Positions 13,567-26,836 of a stretch of DNA of 64,000 nt are shown piece after piece. The stretch is from Marchantia polymorpha subsp. ruderalis (lineage: Eukaryota; Streptophyta; Marchantiopsida; Marchantiales; Marchantiaceae): NCBI GenBank assembly GCA_037833965.1, contig AP031355.1, positions 769,501-833,500 on the forward strand, written 5' to 3'. The notes under the pieces were generated by a model that saw nothing but the letters and a program-made list of their open reading frames with translations, had not been told where the DNA came from and made no database searches. Made by a program: the position numbers and the translations under genes. How positions within the stretch are numbered: position 1 is the stretch's first letter; each line of letters opens with the position of its first letter.

Positions 13567-15277
13567 TTAGACTACGTCGATGAATAAGAATTGATCTGAC
13601 TCATCGAGCATAATATTATCGCTCTCTGGTGAGAACATTGCCTGAAAAAGCGAACTGGTCGGCTCTTCAGACTCAACACTCAAATCGCGAGACTGCAATT
13701 CAGTCAAAAAGTAGCGCATAGGGGTATATCTAATAAAATCAGTCAACTTTTTTAGTTGCACAATATCAGATGATTTTGCTACTTGCGGATTGAGGTAAAC
13801 TGCAACTATGGCGTGTTCTAGCACTAACAAATTTTCATATTCTTCAATTTTTTCCTGCATTTCGGTTACCATAATTTTGGGATTGATTGCTAATACTTGT
13901 ATTTCACTCATTTTGCAATACTTCACAATATGAGCAATGGATAGTAACAACAAATCAAGCTTCGGCTTGTGATCTGCGACAAGGTTTTGCATGACTAGGC
14001 GCGACGCGCGCAAAAAAGTAACCACATCGTTTGACATTTATCACAAAGAGGAGGACGACCAATATCAATTGCTAATTGCTCCATAATACTGTCAATGACA
14101 GTTTGTTTTCAAAAGCGTCGACCCCCATCTGATGTGTGGAATCTCACAACGTTGGAAAATCCTGATGTGTTGACTCATGGTTGATGAGGCCGGCAGTTGC
14201 ATCCTCCAAGCAATATTGTTGCCGCATCATCTTGTTGCAACGAATCTTAACGAGCACATCGCGCAACGACTCCATTGAATTTTTTGTGAAACTAAGTACT
14301 TTGATAATAGCAAGTTGAATTGAATGAACGGCACAACGCACATGATTAAAATTGGACATCCGCTCAAAACCAACTGATGCATTGATCAACTGAAGCAAAC
14401 GTTTAACTGCAGCAATAACGTCAGAATTATTGTTGCTGACCACTTTCAACAATCATGTAAGTACGTCGGTGCCCATATACTTCAAGTGTTCAAAAAGATC
14501 AGTTCAAACGTGTTGACTGACGCCAAATTCACACTCTACATCCAAAATGGTAAGTAAAATACTCTTTGGTGAGAACGTTTCGATGTCAATCTAGTGAGCA
14601 GTCACCACATAGAAGTCCTTCATATTTTGATTTCGACCAGTTGTTCATTGTTAGAGAAAATGCAACATCTAATTTGCTGAAGAACAATCCAACATGGATA
14701 GCAATATACGGTAAAGTTCTATAATTCGCCTCAAAATTGTTGTGTTAATGAAGATTCATACCCATTCGTGAGTGTGGAGACCATTCTTTTGAATTCGTGA
14801 GTGTGGAGATCATTCTTTTGAACCGTTCACTGCCGGAAACACAAAGAGACACACCATCAACGATGATGTAATCTACAACTGCATTTTCATAATTATGGAA
14901 GCTTGTTCCGAAAACACAAGTTTGTCAATTGTGGATTGGATCGAGCACTTTGCTAACGGTTGGGAATAAGATATTTCATTCTCTTTCACTACATGTGCCG
15001 ATTGCAAATGGAACTCCCAATTTGACGCATTAGTCTTTTGGGGATGTCATCTTTTGCACAAGGTACATTTGCATTTCATATACTCCTTTGAGAGATAGTC
15101 CAATTGCAACTCATGAACATACATTCAAGAAAAGTTACGCTTTGATCGTTTACGCTTGGAGGTGCTCAAAATCACCATTGAGATCAATTCGACACAATTA
15201 CTATATTCCTGTTCATTATCCCGATCAAATTCAGCAACGCTATTAAAAATGTCGTTGTCAACGTTGACATCACTCAT
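13567..15277 (-). pseudogene. hAT-family transposase relic with BED zinc finger
   Basis: Read on the minus strand, the sequence starts with MSDVNVDNDIF at 15277, followed by a KRKRSKR basic stretch. A BED finger follows at about 15090-15000, with CTLCKR and WEFHLQSAH. The hAT core then shows a KDFYVVTAH segment near 14620, KSILLTILDVE near 14560, and RCAVHSIQLAI with IRCNKMMRQQY at 14350-14220. A broken RWGST block lies near 14130 and a C-terminal part at 14037-13567. There are several in-frame stops (for example in the BED finger and near 14594) and at least one frameshift near 14110. I could not recognise a clear C-terminal hAT dimerisation motif. Family assignment rests on motif order. Confidence 0.75.
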
Positions 15278-16439
15278 CTTGATTACAGATTAATGTGCTC
15301 ATAGGGTTAAATTAATCAGATCAATGAGTTCGTTGGCCTTTAATCTATTATCCTACTGTCTTTGATATTCAAAGATTGGATTCAACGCCTTCCAAGATTA
15401 ACAGACCATTAAAAAAGATTGGAGTCAATAGCAGAAGACAAGTGTCCACAATAAAAAAACTTTCAGAATAATCTACTTTACCGTTCTACTTCTAAAGCAA
15501 GTGAGAAATTTGAATACAAATTCAAAGAACAAGTTAAGTTATAATTTCAAGGTCAAAACTATGACAAGGAAAAAAAAACATAGTCATGTTTGACATATAC
15601 ATAACGATAACAGTTCAATGAAATCCTACGACATGCATGATTTCTATTGAAACCAATGGTGTCAACATGTTATCACGCATGAGTTTCCTCACACTCCGCT
15701 GTTGGGCACAACAAGCCATTGGTCAAACTAAACAACGCATGACATATCAAGATTGTGTACTAAGTTTGAAACGGAAGGAAAGAGAATTGCTAAAGAAATG
15801 GCAGCAGGTTATTGAAAAAATGTTTGTGTGTATGCTAAAAACCTTAAGGTATTACCAATTCACGGCAACTGAAAATTGCAACGCCGCAAGATTATGAAAG
15901 ACTCGCGGTTATGTAATTTGCACTTTTCTGAATCTCGGCTTATTCAACATTGTGTGAATAAGCCTACAAGCGTCCGCGGCCTAAGGAAAAGTATTATTAG
16001 ATAGAGTTGATTTCAAGCATGCTAAGCAATCGGCGAAGTGATCGTCTTTCTGGATGGATGATTGGAGCTATTCAATGCACTAAACTCTTGGTGGACAGAA
16101 GCAATACTAAATGCAACATGAATTCAATTTACTGCGCATTTGGAGATGACAAAAATGACTCACTTCCTCATACAAATGGCTTTTTGACAAGACCCACCTT
16201 CGGCTTGGAAAACATGGCGATACGTTGTGGTGGGGATATTCAATGTGGAGGTTGGAGGGCCTGAAATGACAACAGTTGGATATGCTCATTCGGGTGGTAG
16301 AACTAACTTAGTTAAGGAACAGTGAACAATCTGTGCACAAGAAGTCAACTAAAGAAGCCGTTCACTTCACAGAATTAACAATAAGTTAAAAACGGCACAC
16401 AAAATTGCAATTAATCAAGGAACTAAACGGTAAGCGATG

Positions 16440-16655
16440 TGTAAACCGAAATTACCTTTAATCTACCCTCTATCTTATAGATTGGTTACCTTCACACGGT
16501 TCCGCCAACTTAACAAGTAATTATTCGGATAAGGTGGAAGTTAAACCGCCATTACTTTTACTCTACACTCTACCTTACCCATTGATTATCTTCCTAATTT
16601 TATCACTAACTTTTATCTTTTATCCTTGAGTAATATGTATTTTACCTTACGTTGC
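16440..16655. repeat. Degenerate repeat resembling 12766-13145 in opposite sense
   Basis: The stretch repeats ATTACCTTTAATCTACCCTCTA-like units twice with drift, and ends in ATTTTACCTTACG. In reverse complement it resembles the repeats left of the hAT relic. I infer it marks the other flank of that transposon. I found no terminal inverted repeat precise enough to set the ends. Confidence 0.35.
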
Positions 16656-19520
16656 CAAGGTCTATCCTCAGGTGCAAAAAAAATGTTGCAATATTTTTTA
16701 TTTGTAACATATATCAATGTATTGCAAGTATGAAGTTGTTACTTTATAGATATATCATTTGTTACCACATAATCATTATGTGGTTGCCATTACTAAGTTG
16801 GCATCACCATAACCATTATGGTGTTTCCAACTTAGTGAAATTCAATTTAGGTTTATAATAAGAAATGAAAATGCATTCAAGAAGTTAAGTCTAGGTTAAA
16901 GAACTATGATGTTAACATTGGTTCTTGAGTAGATTTCTTTGATTTTTTACATGTGATACAAAAGAATCAGATTATAATTTTCTTAAAAACCTTATATTTT
17001 GCAATGATTTTTTTTTGTGGAAATTTTAAGGAGAAAATTAAAATTCATTGTATAAGTGAAAAGAAATACTAATTTGAATGTAAAAAACCAAAAAAACATT
17101 TAAACATATCATAACATATATATAATATTATGATATGATAAATTATGTATAATTATTATTTTAACTATGTTTTAATGTTTTAAGTAAAATGATCATGTCT
17201 AAATTCAATTAATATATTATATGTTGCTTTAAATTTTATAGATAATTTTTCTTATGAATTGACTTTATTGCAAAATTATACTCTCATGATTGATTTTGAA
17301 TTGGATTGTATTGTAATCAAATATCAACGTATCAACAAATGTATTTTAAGAGTAAAAAAATATTAGAAATATTGTATTACATTTATTATCATATCGTCAA
17401 AGTATAAATATATGAGTCTAGTCATTGTACATCATTCTCACAATAACATAGAAGAAAATGCTGTAGGTTTATTATTAAACAACTATTACTCTAATTGTTG
17501 AAAGTGTTTTTTGCATCATAAAATTAACAAAATTGCTTGATAGAACTCATCAAGTTTAGTTTTATATGATGGGATCCCACCTACGGCACACCGTCACCAA
17601 CTTCTGAAAGGTGTTCCTATACTAAGGCTCACATCATATAAGAGTTTCAATGAACATCTGCGATTGCAAATCTCAAATGAATGAAATGTGATAGACATTC
17701 TCACAGAGGTTTTGGGTTTTGAGCTATCGGAAATTAGACTCGGTGAGGAATAGTGAAATAGTGAAATTTGTCAAGAAAATTCAATAGGAAGGAAGCGGAG
17801 GACTTGTGAATTCAAATGTCAGATAATTTTATAAATTTTGGTGCAATTGGACTCGGACAAAGAAGTATTCGGATCCAATTGCGATGAATGGAGATTTGAG
17901 TGATTCAATGAGGAGTACGAGACAGTCTCGCTGTCACAGTTCCACTACCTACCCCGTTTGTTCACACAAGAACATGAGTCACGTGTATTTTTGGAGGGTT
18001 TTCATCGGGTAAAACATAACTTAAAGTGTATTTTTGGAGGGTTTTCATAGGGTAAAACATAACTTAAAGTATCCCAGTAAGCTTTTTAGTTTCATATGGG
18101 GTCCCATCAAACAAATACTTCCACACACTAGAGACGAAAAATTTCTTCTATTAGTCACATCAAACTTTTCACTAATTCAATACTTATTTACAACTTTGAT
18201 ACTCTTATTTACTCTGCATGAAAAACCTATAATGGCAAATTATTTGAGGCAAAATCAATCAAAAGCCATTAGATATCATGATCGAAGATAACTACTAACG
18301 AGTATTGGCCAAAAATGAAGAAAAAATGATCGTAAATTTTTTTCAGTTTGTTAAAAAATTATATGTTGATGTTAGATCTAACACATCTTGCCAAAAGATA
18401 TGATGTTGAAAAGAATTCAGCATGAAAACAATAAACTTTCAACTATGTTCAATTAACTTTTTGAACATAGATGAAATAAAAATAATGCATTCTCATAGAT
18501 GAGAAACTTCTAATGAAATTTGTGAAAGTTTTTGATGCCATGCACAAAGTGCATGAACCCAAATCCGATCTATGAAGCTTTAGCATTTGCAATGATCAAA
18601 CATTCATTTGAGGAACGAAGAGTTGTTGCAAAGTGAACAATTCAAGCGAAATTAATTGTTTATAAGATCAGCAAGAATATAAATTCAAATGCTAATTGTA
18701 GAAGAACAAAATTGCGATTACATTGTGTAAGCAACTTGCAATTTCCAAAACTGTTTTCATGAGAGGTATATTGCATGGTTGAAATGATTGATAGTTTTGA
18801 CAAGAAGTGTTTTGACTATAGAATCAACATATGTCATGACTTAGATTTTGAGTGATTGACACAACTTGAAAATTGATGTGATTTTAAGGCAAGTTTGCAA
18901 AGTCTTTGCAAGATTTTAAAGTATTTATTAGAGTTTAAAATCTGAATCCTCTACTCTATTCTAGATACCAAAATAGTACCAACTTTTTTAAATAGAAAAT
19001 GTTGTGTTAGTTCAACAAATCATGGTAAAACTTAACTCAAAACCAAATTCCATATCTAACATGTACATAATCACGTAACTTATATCAATTTGAAGTAAAA
19101 ATTTAGACTGTACACAACTTATTGATACAATCATTAAAAAGTTAAGTTGACGTAAATTATGATGTACCATACGAGAAGAGGAAGGTTCACTGAGTTTTCG
19201 TTGATAATCATATTTGTGTATGTGCTATTTTTCAAAAAACACATGCATCTCTTTTACAAATTATTCTATCCAAACACATGAAAAGGTTTTCAGAAAATTT
19301 TAAATAGATACATATCACCATTTCTTCTTAAGCTTCTCTTTTCTTTCCAGATCTAATAATCAAACTTTTTGTTCCTTTGTTTTGTCAATATCTATTAAAA
19401 AATTTAGGCTGTATGCATACAGAAATAAAATAAAGATTTACAATACATCATGACCCCATTAGCATGTAGACAGGTTTAGTGAATTTATAACCAAGTTGTT
19501 GCTGTATCTTTGATCTTACT
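16656..19520. other. AT-rich intergenic DNA
   Basis: No coding region, RNA gene or complete mobile element could be recognised. The only clear structure is the 43-bp tandem duplication at 17983-18068. Confidence 0.55.
17983..18068. repeat. Tandem duplication, 43 bp x 2
   Basis: The unit starts GTGTATTTTTGGAGGG and ends AAAACATAACTTAAA. The copies 17983-18025 and 18026-18068 differ by one base (C or A before GGGTAAAAC). Confidence 0.9.
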
Positions 19521-19529
19521 TCTTTGGGC

Positions 19530-19950
19530 TTTCCAACCTACTGCCTGCAGACGAGGAAAGGAAGAGTAGGGTGTTGCCCCTCGACTTCAATCACTACCCT
19601 CGGAGACCTGGCGCCTTCCAGTTCAAGTTTTTTAAATCCACAAGGACTTGACGACGAAGAACACGATCTGACTTTTATTTGACTTCAAAGCCCTTAATCT
19701 CCTCTTTTGTTTTGTCCTCATGACAGACAATTTTACCCTGAAGTCAGCCACGATGTATTGAAAGTTGCTGGTATCTAAACGAGGAAGCTGATGCCATCGA
19801 GACATACAAGCCTGTTTTGGAGCATTTGTGGGGAAATCAATATGGTATCTGAGAAACATTTGGATTTGACAAAACCAATTGATGTCGTGTGTTCTTACAG
19901 GCCACTGACAAAAAGTCAGAAGCTCTCGCCGGCACAATTAAACATAGAAT
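19530..19950 (+). repeat. Upstream block duplicated with the glutaredoxin gene, copy 2
   Basis: This is the counterpart of 9300-9745. After it, copy 2 has about 300 bp of extra AT-rich DNA (19950-20265) before similarity resumes in the 5' region at about 20330 (CTACAGGTGCCTGG against CTACAGGTTCCTGG near 9875). Confidence 0.5.
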
Positions 19951-20707
19951 CGAGAAACCGAGTAGTATAACGGATGGAAGAGTTTGGCAAGTAGCTCAAG
20001 GGTGAAACCATATAAGTAAGATGTGGCCTTGTCCACATGATATTGCAACGAGTCTTTTTATTGTATCTGATAATACAATATAAAACTAGTATTTAAATTT
20101 CTCTAATAATTCTCGTTTTCTCTTTCATTTTTGAAAATTTCAGTTAAATTTATGTAAAGAAGATTCCTTCATTCTATTTGATAAGTTTTTCTGGATGAAT
20201 TATTCGTAAAAAATAGATAATTTGGAGTTTTTAAGTACAATACTATACGTCCCATAGGGTCTTCCCATCGTATGCTAGATTTAAAAGCAGCCTCTCATGT
20301 TCAACTGGAACACTCTCGCCCACGTATATACATTGACGAACTTGTGGACCTACGCTTTGCCGTCGAAGAAACGACAGTTGCCGTCGTTGCTAAGATTTCC
20401 GACGCTACAGGTGCCTGGCTTCCCGGCTCACATTGCCACTTCTCCAACTTTGCTTGGTCCGCGTGGCAAGCACGGATGCCCACCAATCGTCTCCTTCGTC
20501 GCCCTAATTTGCTTAGACAATTGATTCTTCTAAGCTGCTTTTATTTCAGCTGGCATTAAATTGCTGACCCTGCTACTTTCAGTTAGTTTTTGACAAGCTG
20601 CAGTTGAGGAAAATTTCGATCGATCGGATCAACTGAAGTCCTGCACGGAGCTTCCCAATTGTAATCGACTTGTGAATTGGGATTGCGTATCATAATTGGC
20701 GTCGACG

Positions 20708-22625
20708 ATGGCTCTAGTAAAGGCCCAAACTCTCGTATCCGAGAATGCGGTGGTGGTTTTCAGGTATCAATGATCCAACCCGACTGAGAGAACGCGACTT
20801 TCAATCTGGTCGTATGCTCTTTTCTCGAAGATGTGTTTGAGTGTGACACTCAATCTTTTAATTTTTGCATTGAATAAGATCAGGAGTCCAGTTTCTGAAC
20901 CACACTTTTGCTGAGAATTGTGCAGTTTTTTGGATTTTCACCCGAAATCTGAGAATTCTTCTAGGTTGCTTTTCACTTTTCTGAAATGGTGATACTGCAC
21001 GTGAACAACGTATGTATCTTGGCCTGGATCGCAACTTACGAGTGCGTCTTAAGTCTAGATGAAGACGAAAAGTCCGCAACTCTCATGAACTCGTCTTTCT
21101 TTCAACAGTTTGACGCTTCTCTTGTCCAATGTTTCCTGATCAACATACTGACTCCTGCGTGGATATATAACATCATGAATTACGAATAGCATTCATACTG
21201 TAAGACGAGTAGTTAAACTTACTTTTAGGAGCCATTGCTCTGAAAGACCTGTTTAGTCTTCCATGCCTAGGAAATCGGCTCGGTGAAGAAATTGTGCTGG
21301 AAATTGAACAAAAATGACAATCAGATTGTCGCTTGATGGACTCATGTTAACACGAGGCAGCGTTGTAGTGGCTCAGCAGTTATCCTTGTCGAGTTTAGGT
21401 TTGTTGGTTGGAAAGATCTCAATATTTAGATCTTGCTCTAGGCTAATTGTAAGAAGGACCCGAAGTAACTTTCAGATTGAGTGTCGCGGCTCTGGCAAAT
21501 TCCTATCACAATTTGTCTGGAAATTGGAAATCAATGACGTCATTGGAAAAGACGATTAGTCTGACAATGTGAAACTATGATTATGCTCGCTTTGGATCTA
21601 GGTGAACATGTGTCTTAGACAAAGAGTGTTTTTATGAGCAAGGTTGTACTTTATTTTAGATAGGTGATGTCTCTGCTGTCGACGCAAGCTGTCTCGTATA
21701 CTGTCAAAACGAATGTCATGACAATTGAACTCTTTTGTGAAAAAAGGACGGTCGTTTGCTGAAGTGATAGGAAACCGCTGTGATTATATGGTCTGCTGAT
21801 TGAATATATCACTGTGGCGTCTAGTTGGCTCCAGGAAGTGCTGCATGAAACTGGAGTTTATTCCTTCTGGAGAACCTTTACAAGTAAAAAGTGCTGTGCC
21901 CTGACAAAATTCAGTGAATTGACGATGTGATTTATAAGCGGGGTATGCATACTAGTCAGTACAGTGCGTTGACGAGTGCACTTTGTCCTTGCAGCAAGTC
22001 ATATTGCCCGTACTGTATAAAAGTGAAGCAGCTGTTATCGAGCTTGGGGGCTAAAATGAAGGTCGTGGAGCTTGACGATGAAAGTGAGTTATCCTACTCC
22101 ACAGTTGAAATGAAAGAGCATTAGAACGAACATATCACCGTAGACATTATATCTGACATTCATTTCACGCACCCGTCTGTGTAGAGGATGGAGACGAAAT
22201 TCAGTCAGCTCTAGCTAAGTGGACTAAACAACGCACTGTTCCAAATGTGTTCGTCGGAGGGCAACACATCGGTGGATGCGATGGTCAGTATTTTTCTAAA
22301 AACTTTTGAGTTCTATCATCTTTAATTGGTTATTTACTATCCTTATTAACGCTTTCGACCTGGAAACTCCGCGTGGTACGAAAGCTGGAATAGGGACAGG
22401 ACGTTAGAGAGGTGGTTGTAATTTTCAGAGGAGCTGCAGCTGCTATAAATCGTTCGTGCGAGGTTCATTGTTGTCTGTCAGATACTTGTGTGTTTGAATG
22501 CCAAAGCTGCATTATGCATGTGCATTGAAGGATTTGAGTCCACACTTTTGGTCGTCGCAGATACGGTCTCCAAGCACAACGGTGGAAAGCTCTTACCAAT
22601 GCTGAAGGAAGCAGGTGCTGTGTAA
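20708..22625 (+). CDS. CPYC-type (class I) glutaredoxin, copy 2, four exons
   Basis: Exons 20708-20763, 21995-22083, 22185-22283 and 22561-22625 (TAA) have exactly the same lengths and phases as copy 1 and encode 102 residues. C-P-Y-C is at 23-26, TVPNVFVGG at 66-74 and GGCDDT at 78-83. Only scattered substitutions separate the two proteins, for example SAQNLVSQN against [13 protein letters not shown] against CIKV, and LPLL against LPML. Intron 1 is 1,231 nt and keeps recognisable blocks from copy 1, such as CTGTCGACGCAAGCTG. AATAAA lies at 22793. No lesion is seen, so both copies are probably functional. Confidence 0.95.
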
Positions 22626-22792
22626 AATGCTTCATTGGATCTTTGTCACCAACAGGCATGCAACATGCTGTGAGCTGCCGCCAGATGCTGTCCTCCATGT
22701 ATCGATTCGTCTGAAGAAAGCAATAAGCTTTGGATGTATATACTCTGTACTTAGTTTTAGTATTTCAAGTTTATTTAACAAGATGAGGAGTT

Positions 22793-22798
22793 AATAAA
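22793..22798 (+). promoter_or_regulatory. Poly(A) signal AATAAA of glutaredoxin copy 2
   Basis: A canonical signal lies 168 bases after the stop codon, in a position like that of copy 1. Confidence 0.55.
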
Positions 22799-22799
22799 G

Positions 22800-25700
22800 T
22801 CTTGTTTTGGATTTACTTCAGATCATGGGCATTTAACATCTAATGAAACTATTGGTACACAAGTTTCAGACGCAGTTCTGAATCTTCATTTTCACCGATT
22901 CGTCCTCGGAGATTTGGTCGATACTTATCATCTTATCATTTACCCTTGTACAAGTGAGGAAGTGATTATAGACCAACCTCCGACAATATTTGCATTGATA
23001 ATTTAGTTCAGATTTTGATTTTTGCATAAATATTGAATGTATTTGTTGAGGATATGAGATTGTGGGATAGAGAGGAGGAATCGTTCTTTCTCTGTAAGTA
23101 GTCGTAGGATTATATTTTTTTATTCTTAAGCATTCATCCCATCTATTGGAACGGATCTATGAAACACAAACCACAAAACAAGATTTTTCTCACTCTGACT
23201 TCTTTTCAAAGACTGGTCAAAATGAACATGTTTGTTTTCTCCAAGCCACACCAAAACATAGATATAATATAATGGAACTGTACAAATTTTAACTAAAATC
23301 ACCTCGTGAAAAAAAAAATGCTAAAGTATACAACAACAACCTGAGGGCCACAATGAAAAAGACGAAAAAATGAAATATTTTAAGAAAATATTATCATGAC
23401 GTTTCTGAGAAATCTATCCAGTTCAAAAGCAATAATAAATTTAAAACATTAAATGAAAGTAAATTCGATAAAAAAATACGCATAAAACTGTGTACAATAT
23501 GAATACTATATTGTATACATTTATGAATTCCCCTAAAAACTGGTATTTAAAAGGGAAATTACAAAAGAGGGAAAAAAATAACTTACGACAAAATTGCAAC
23601 ATAAATAAAAGTTAACTATTTGTACATGTAAACTTTTTCGTTAAACTTGAATACATAAGTAGACTACTAACTTACTTCCAAAGTAGTTTTATATTTGATA
23701 TTTTTTTTTAAAGGTTGAAAAATCCCAAATTTGTTAATTCTAAATGACAGCCATAAATTATTATCGTGAAAAAAATTATAAATCAATTTTTAACAATTTA
23801 CTGATTTAAATTGAATAGGAGGTAAAGTAATTTTTTTTAAAAAAGACAAAAAAAATATAAGATGTATGGATGAAGAACACAAAAATTTATCACTTATTGA
23901 TTAAAAAAAAAATTAAAAAAAATTAAATTGCCTTCTTAATAAACTCAATCTTACAACAAATATCAAAATGTTCTATATGTATAATAATTTGCAAGAAATA
24001 TAGGTAAATGATGTGGTGAAATATATCTTTCACCACATCATTTTTTTAAACTTCTTGCCATCGATATGTAATCAATTTATTATACTGAAAAAAACTTAAC
24101 ACTTTTGTGAAAATTTTAATAGTTCAATGCAAAAATATAATTTCTTTGATATACATGAAACATTTTAGTAAAAAGATTTAGTTGTAATTAAATCCATCTT
24201 CTAAAGAATTGATTTTACAAGTTGTCATCTTTAAAATTAACATCTTCTTAATAATCAATTTTGTTTAAAGCTCTTCAATACAATTATTTTAAAAAATTTA
24301 AAAGAATTATCACCAATTGTTATTGTGTTTGATACATATTTTTTGCAATATAATAGCATAATCAATCAAAATAGTTATGTTTCTATTCAATAATTTGAAT
24401 CATTTTGCTATAGATAAAAACAAATATATAAGCGCAAGATAGGATCAACATTGCAAATTCAAAAAAATCATTTACTTTCATTTTGGGCAAAAGATGAAGT
24501 TTTATTAGCGCAAAATGTCAAGAAATCATCTTAAAACTGAACCTCAAGAATTTTACAAAAATTATATTTTTAAAAATTATTAGAAGGTAATTTTTCGTAA
24601 TATTATATTCACAACATCAAGACAAAAGTGCTTGATTATTTTAATAAATTTTCTCATCTTGAGAAAAATGAAAAAATGGTATTATCACTAATAAAGTGTT
24701 TTTATTTGAAAAATAATAATAATATTATAGAGATTGCAAAAAATAATATTTTATTAATGTAGATTTAAGTTTGTTAATAAAAAACTGTCTAAAATTGACA
24801 ATAATAAGATGTTAACAACACATGCTCTAAAACTATATTTTTTTGCATTGTAAGTAAGCTCAAAGATTTTTTGTTATATTGGTAATAAAAAATATTTTTA
24901 TATTTTTAGTATAACAGATTGCATAAATTTTCACATATTATAATCTAACCATTTCATCAATGATAAAAATAATGATCCAGAGATACAATATTCCTCTAAA
25001 AATTATATCATTGTGAGGAAATTTTATACCATCAATATGTTTTCTGGATCAAAACGTACACTTCATTTTTTTTTTCACAAATAATTGCTTCTCGAAAGAT
25101 TTGTGATTGGAATAAGGTGATGATTTTGGGCCAAAATATTTCACGAATGGTGAAAAATGATATTATTTATATCCTATATAAATATATTTTTATATTAATA
25201 TCCTTATATGATTGATTTACAATAAAGTTTAGAATAAAAAATTATATAGTAAAATTTATAAACAAGCTACCAAAAACTGTGTTGTAGATTTGACAAAATA
25301 GAATAAAATTATATGAAGATAAACATATCTATAATTAACTGAATGTGCTTTTATGCACAAATAGATTTTATAATTATACAGTATATAAAATTTTCATGGT
25401 GCTTAATTTTTATCAAAATTTTAATTTGATAAAAATTAAATGCATACTTTTTATTTTATTTATCGTGAATATTTATTAGTTTATCCTTCTTATGCGATAT
25501 CTCCTTTAAGATAGAATGATATTTGATATTGATGTGTTTTACCTTGTAATGCATGATGATCGTCACACACACAAAATTAACAATGTCATCTTGAGGTCTT
25601 ACAAATCTTTCATTTTGAATATAAATCTGGTTGATACTTTCATTTATTAACATTGTCTTGCTACTTTGAAAAAAAACGTGGAAAACACAATAGTTACTAG

Positions 25701-26340
25701 AAATCTGAATCATATATACACATGGTTTAAACATAATATATAAATCTGCTGAAATCTTCTCTGAAATCTTCAGTACATGAATTGTATCAAACTCATGTGG
25801 AATGACTAACAAGATTCAGGAACTTATGAAAACACAAAATAATTTTCACAATATATTTGATATATATTTCTATAGGAAGAAAATGATTAATTAGAAATTT
25901 AGTCTTTTATTTTAGTATGGCGTCTATTTTTGTGCAAGCAAATATTTTGAACTTATCCACATTTCATACTTAACTTCTCACATTTTTATTTTATCAACAA
26001 ACCTTATGGCATTAGTCACAAGAGTTAAAGACTTTTGCCAAGGGTGATAGTATCGAGTGTTTAACTTATGCTCAATAATTTGATCATCAGAGTTGAGGCG
26101 CATAGTTCCTGATATATCTTTTGAGTGAGAGGTTCAACACGGACATTCAATACAAATAAATTTATGTTGAATTTCATTATCTTGTCTTTTTTCAAAGTAG
26201 CTTTTCGTAGATCATTCTACAGAACAGTATACTGTTGTTTCTCAATAATTTTTAGAGGAGATTAGAAAGCTTCTAGAACAATTGCTTTGGTCACCTTATT
26301 TTGTGTGTTTTTTTAAAATAAAAATTTAAGTACAAGTCAT
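22800..26340. other. Very AT-rich intergenic DNA
   Basis: Long A and T runs and stop codons occur in all frames. I see no gene or complete element. A perfect 16-bp inverted repeat lies at 24006-24043. Confidence 0.6.
24006..24043. repeat. Perfect inverted repeat, 16-bp arms
   Basis: AAATGATGTGGTGAAA at 24006-24021 and its exact complement at 24028-24043 flank a 6-base loop. It stands out from the AT-rich surroundings because the arms contain GATGTGGTG. Confidence 0.9.
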
Positions 26341-26374
26341 TACTTCGTAAACCTCATTATTGTTGCTTTGTCGT

Positions 26375-26836
26375 GCGAATATGTATCGCCATACACTCTA
26401 CATCGCTGACATGTTACTCACATACACACACACACACACACACACATGACACAAGAGTGTACACACTCAAATGTACCATAACTGAATTTAAACGTGGGTA
26501 CCCCGCTGGCAAACACGTCAGATCTGATTATTCCACTGGCAAAAACGATCGTCATACATACATAAGTCAAGCCCAACCCATTTGTCTTGAGAATCAAGGT
26601 CGACGCTTTTGGCACTCACTAGTCCTAAAGCTATAGGCTTGATTCAAAGAACTAAACGTTCTTCGAGTCGTCGTCGACCCTATACCCTCCGTTAACAGTA
26701 ATCCTAAATTGACGGCTAAATATAGTATATACAAAAATACATGATAGTTGTTGTGCAAATATGTATTGCTATACACTCTACATCGTTGACATGCTACTCA
26801 CATACACAAGAACGTACAAACTCAAATATACCACAA
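26375..26836 (-). repeat. Probable 3' LTR region of the old Ty3/gypsy element, with a partial second copy
   Basis: On the minus strand the sequence TGTGGTATATTTGAG begins at 26836, directly after a purine run (GGGGGGCGAG), as expected for a polypurine tract followed by a 3' LTR. A diverged second copy of this LTR start occurs at about 26480-26375 and contains the AC microsatellite. This suggests tandem LTR sequence left by recombination. The part 26480-26745 matches 50565-50795. Confidence 0.5.
26424..26446. repeat. (AC)n microsatellite
   Basis: An uninterrupted AC dinucleotide run of about 23 bases lies within an LTR-like sequence. Confidence 0.9.

Noticed and set aside
12686-16680. Possible hAT terminal inverted repeats near 12686 and 16680
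   Set aside because: Only a loose likeness (TTTTCGCC-AGGTAGA against TTTTGCACCTGAGGATAGA) with no 8-bp target duplication that I could confirm.
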